From Desulfobacterales bacterium (lineage in GTDB: Bacteria; Desulfobacterota; Desulfobacteria; Desulfobacterales; JAHEIW01): a stretch of 17,533 bases of DNA. The notes below the pieces were generated by a model. That model saw only the letters and a program-made list of their open reading frames with translations. It was not told the origin of the DNA and searched no databases. This document shows, in pieces, positions 15,428-17,533 of the stretch. The position numbers were made by a program, and so were the translations under genes. The stretch spans positions 1 to 17,533 of the forward strand of contig JAQYWI010000115.1 of NCBI GenBank assembly GCA_030145015.1, in the 5' to 3' direction. Positions within the stretch are counted from its first letter, which is position 1. Every line of letters starts with the position of its first letter.

Positions 15428-15913
15428 TTAGGTAACTTCATAGACCGTAATAATAACTTCGTCGGCCTGCCGTTGGCCGGTGGCAATTGCCACAATGCCG
15501 TTCAGCCAGGCGTAATCCGATGCCCCGGTTTCAAAGACCGGCGTTGTGCGGAAGTAATACTCACCGGGATCGACATCCTCCCCTGATGCCAGCCGGGCGA
15601 TCACTTCCGGTGGTCCGTGCCGCAACCCTCGATTATAAATATAAATAAGCGCGCCGTCCTGGGTTTCAAGTGTATACCGGGCTTCAACCTCCGTGATACC
15701 GTCGGGTCGAATAATTTGCCAGTCGGCACCACCCGGCAGCACGCGGCCCGACAGTCGGGGCCCCGAAAAACGCCCGCCTGTGATGTTGATGATGCGCCTT
15801 TCACCGTAAGGTGATTGCCCGACGATCAAAGGGGGGTCTATTTCTATTCTCGAAGAGTACAGAAATCGAAGGGTAGGCCTTACCGAAACCTCAGGAACCT
15901 GTGCGCCCGTCAT
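15428..15913 (-). CDS. DUF3237 (UPF0311) family protein
   Basis: A 161-residue soluble protein beginning MTGAQVPEVSVRP. Family patterns are clear: IVGQSPYGERRIINITGG, FSGPRLSGRVLPGGADWQII and the following RPDG, then EARYTLETQDGALIYIYNRG. These make up the conserved beta-barrel core of DUF3237, whose function is unknown. The frame is open for 31 more codons upstream (to 16006), but GGAGG (15921-15925) sits seven bases before the ATG at 15913, and the extra residues look non-coding, so I take the shorter start. It is convergent with the VOC gene and has no operon partner in view. Confidence 0.85.
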   Translation of the reverse strand: MTGAQVPEVSVRPTLRFLYSSRIEIDPPLIVGQSPYGERRIINITGGRFSGPRLSGRVLPGGADWQIIRPDGITEVEARYTLETQDGALIYIYNRGLRHGPPEVIARLASGEDVDPGEYYFRTTPVFETGASDYAWLNGIVAIATGQRQADEVIITVYEVT

Positions 15914-15920
15914 AAATCTT

Positions 15921-15925
15921 CCTCC
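15921..15925 (-). promoter_or_regulatory. Ribosome binding site fixing the DUF3237 start
   Basis: GGAGG on the minus strand with a seven-base spacer to the ATG at 15913. It supports that start over the longer open frame reaching 16006. Confidence 0.75.
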
Positions 15926-16013
15926 AGCTTTAATTATTTTGAACCTCGTTACCAAAATATAAACGACCGTGCTTCTGTCACGGCTTTCGGCTTGCAACGC
16001 CATCACGGTATTC

Positions 16014-16225
16014 GTTTTGAATATCCTGCAACGAATTGCCAGCTGAGGATTTATACGTGCGCGGGCAGGATCCTGTCAATGGCTGCCGGCAAAAATCGGG
16101 TTGTGATTTGCGGCCGGATCGGTTATGTAACACATCGTGGCTATAACAGACGATTTATTGACGGTTTCGAAAAAAATTCCATGCCGGCAATTAATCGTAA
16201 AATTGATCCCGCTTGCAATCAATGC
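16014..16225. other. Region upstream of the TRAP-binding-protein remnant
   Basis: About 210 bp between the divergent DUF3237 gene and the pseudogene, so it should hold the DUF3237 promoter and the old promoter of the decayed gene. A plus-strand frame is open across it and into the signal-peptide part of the pseudogene, but the sequence upstream of 16226 is not recognisably protein-like. No clear promoter, terminator or repeat was seen. Confidence 0.35.
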
Positions 16226-16573
16226 ATTAAAGACAAAGGAAAATTATCGGCATTTTGTCTCGTTTTGACGCTGGGTGTAATTTTTTTTACTGCATGCGCA
16301 CGCCGCGCAGGCCAAAACCATCGAATTTACCTTCGCCAACATATTCCCGCCGACTCACATCCAATCCATCTTGAACGAGTCCTGGGCAAAGGAAGTTGAA
16401 AAGCGCTCAAACGGCCAGATAAAAATAAATTACTGCCCGGGCGGAACGTTGCTTAAGGGCCCCAGATTTATGACGGCGTCCTGAAAGGCATTGCGGATAT
16501 CGGTAATTCCGTCTTTGCTTACAGCAAAGGGGTTTTTCCCGTTATGGAAGCCTCCGACTCGCCCATAGGGTGA
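16226..16573 (+). pseudogene. Decayed TRAP transporter substrate-binding protein (DctP family), N-terminal part
   Basis: Joining three frame segments gives the start of a DctP-type periplasmic binding protein. The first (16226 to about 16288) is a signal peptide with KGKLSAFCLVLTLGVIFF. The second (about 16290-16460) reads HAHAAQAKTIEFTFANIFPP and then THIQSILNESWAKEVEKRSN, ending GGTLLKGP. The third (16463-16573) reads QIYDGVLKGIADIGNSVFAY and then SKGVFPVMEASDSPIG followed by TGA. The frame changes fall at a run of eight T (16281-16288) and at GGGCCCC (16457-16463). The start codon position is ATT where ATG is expected. Only about 115 of roughly 330 residues remain. The matching DctQ and DctM membrane genes are absent. 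The frameshifts could in part be homopolymer sequencing errors, but the loss of the C-terminal two thirds cannot. Confidence 0.8.
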
Positions 16574-16708
16574 AAAGCAATGAGATAAAATGAAGACCAT
16601 CCTTTTTAACTGATTAGTATTGAGATTTACTTCTATTGTTTCCCTAACCTTCTTTCATTAGTGACTATCTCAACTTCTCATTAATTTTCATGCAAGATTC
16701 AGGTGGCA
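16574..16708. other. AT-rich spacer replacing the end of the TRAP gene
   Basis: About 30% GC by hand count over 16571-16700, far below the flanking genes. The DctP reading frame stops exactly where this segment begins. No open frame, stem-loop with T-run or terminal repeat was recognised. It may be the edge of an inserted or deleted segment. Confidence 0.4.
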
Positions 16709-17533
16709 TCATGTCGTTGCTGCTTGATGCATATGAACATCCCGTTGCGGGAAAGGTATGGACACCCCTTCAGCATCAAACCTCTCTTTAACCGTGCGGG
16801 TTATATCCCAATATACATCCCAGTAATTGTCGGTTTCGGCCCAGGGCCGAACAACAAAATTAACCGATGAATCGGCTAATTCGTGGACCTTAACGACGGG
16901 TTTCGGGTCCTTCAAGACGGCTGCATGCTTCACCAAGATCTCTTCCAATATTTTTTGGGCCTTTGCAATGTCGTCGCTGTATCCAATACCAAAAACCATA
17001 TCCACACGCCGTTTATCGGTACCGGTAACATTGGTTATCGTATCTCCCCAAATCTTATTGTTCGGCACGACGACTTTTTTATTGTCCACTGTCATTAGCG
17101 TTGTTGACACAATCGTCATGGCATCTACCTTGCCGAATGTGCCGCCGACATCGATTAAATCTCCAATATCATAAGGTCTGTATATTAGAATCATAATACC
17201 GGCCGCAAAATTACTTAGTGTGCCTTGAAGCGCAAAAGCGATAATAAAGCCGGCCGCCCCAATCGTAGCCAGAAAAGGGCCAATGTTAATTTCCAGCATG
17301 GATAGCGCCACCACAAGACCCACTATGAAAATGAGTTTGCGGATGATATTTACGATAAAGTCTTTTAAAAGCTCGGAAGCACCCTCTATTCCGGCGACGG
17401 CCTTTTTAGCTGCTTTACCGAGCAAAGCTGCCAGCAACCAGGCAGCCAGCACGACAACTAAAAAAAACGAAATATTTTTGAGCCACCGCAGACCGCCTTG
17501 AGCCGATTTTAACCAGCCGAAAATCACCGTCCA
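16709..17533 (-). CDS. mscS: MscS-type small-conductance mechanosensitive channel (5' end outside the window)
   Basis: At least 274 residues of an inner-membrane tension-gated channel that releases solutes on hypo-osmotic shock. Counting from a GTG at 17527, helices lie at about 18-36, 57-78 and 82-116. The pore-lining TM3 has the small-residue pattern LATIGAAGFIIAFALQGTLS followed by NFAAGIMILIYRPYDIGD. The beta domain follows with VVVPNNKIWGDTITN (152-166), and the C-terminal domain ends GVSIPFPQRDVHMH (254-267), as in canonical MscS. The frame is still open to the last base (W-T before the GTG), so the true start probably lies beyond the window. All three core helices are present, so little is missing. 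Confidence 0.9.
   Translation of the reverse strand, partial: WTVIFGWLKSAQGGLRWLKNISFFLVVVLAAWLLAALLGKAAKKAVAGIEGASELLKDFIVNIIRKLIFIVGLVVALSMLEINIGPFLATIGAAGFIIAFALQGTLSNFAAGIMILIYRPYDIGDLIDVGGTFGKVDAMTIVSTTLMTVDNKKVVVPNNKIWGDTITNVTGTDKRRVDMVFGIGYSDDIAKAQKILEEILVKHAAVLKDPKPVVKVHELADSSVNFVVRPWAETDNYWDVYWDITRTVKERFDAEGVSIPFPQRDVHMHQAATT

Noticed and set aside
15815..16399. 194-codon plus-strand frame as a real gene
   Set aside because: Its first part is antisense to the DUF3237 gene, and its last part is only the signal-peptide frame of the TRAP pseudogene. The joint frame is accidental.
1..17533. CRISPR array, tRNA, rRNA, toxin-antitoxin or phage-defence system
   Set aside because: No regularly spaced repeats, clover-leaf sequences or recognisable defence proteins were found on reading both strands.

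Overview
The window looks like a chromosomal piece of an anaerobic bacterium, most likely a Desulfobacterota (sulfate reducer or fermenter). This is an inference from gene content: a tungsten/molybdenum aldehyde:ferredoxin oxidoreductase with its own iron-sulfur subunit, an ADP-forming acyl-CoA synthetase, a QueG-like iron-sulfur protein, DASS and TRAP carboxylate transport genes, and AT-rich intergenic repeats. No rRNA, tRNA, CRISPR array or intact mobile element was seen.

Left end (1-660): mostly non-coding, with a possible C-terminal stub running in from the left edge and a broken tyrosine-recombinase fragment at 401-580. Next is a GC-rich minus-strand block (661-3639) encoding an ADP-forming acetate/acyl-CoA ligase followed by a QueG-like 4Fe-4S protein, with a 34-codon stub overlapping the ligase start. 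Its composition differs sharply from what follows and it abuts the integrase remnant, so it may be an insertion or rearrangement join.

Middle (3763-9773): a complete minus-strand polyamine-type ABC transporter (binding protein, ATPase, two permeases). A hairpin terminator separates the binding-protein gene from the rest. The binding protein keeps the fold signature and one ligand aspartate but lacks most of the acidic polyamine-binding residues of E. coli PotD, so its substrate may not be a polyamine. Divergently, after a 321-bp region with an 11-bp perfect inverted repeat, lie two tandem HAD-superfamily phosphatases.

Right half (9774-17533): an intergenic repeat element precedes an aldehyde:ferredoxin oxidoreductase overlapping a ferredoxin subunit that has the cysteines for only three of the four usual clusters. 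Then come a SLC13/DASS-type transporter with four regulatory RCK_C domains in an A-B-A-B arrangement, a VOC-fold protein in the same transcription unit, a convergent DUF3237 protein, a decayed TRAP transporter binding-protein gene (two frameshifts and a truncation), and a 5'-incomplete MscS-type mechanosensitive channel.

A plausible joint theme is uptake and oxidation of organic acids and aldehydes under anoxic conditions, but the genes form several separate transcription units and nothing proves one pathway. No clearly new multi-gene system stands out. The most distinctive points are the three-cluster ferredoxin partner, the four-RCK_C transporter, and the transporter with a non-canonical polyamine site next to two phosphatases.
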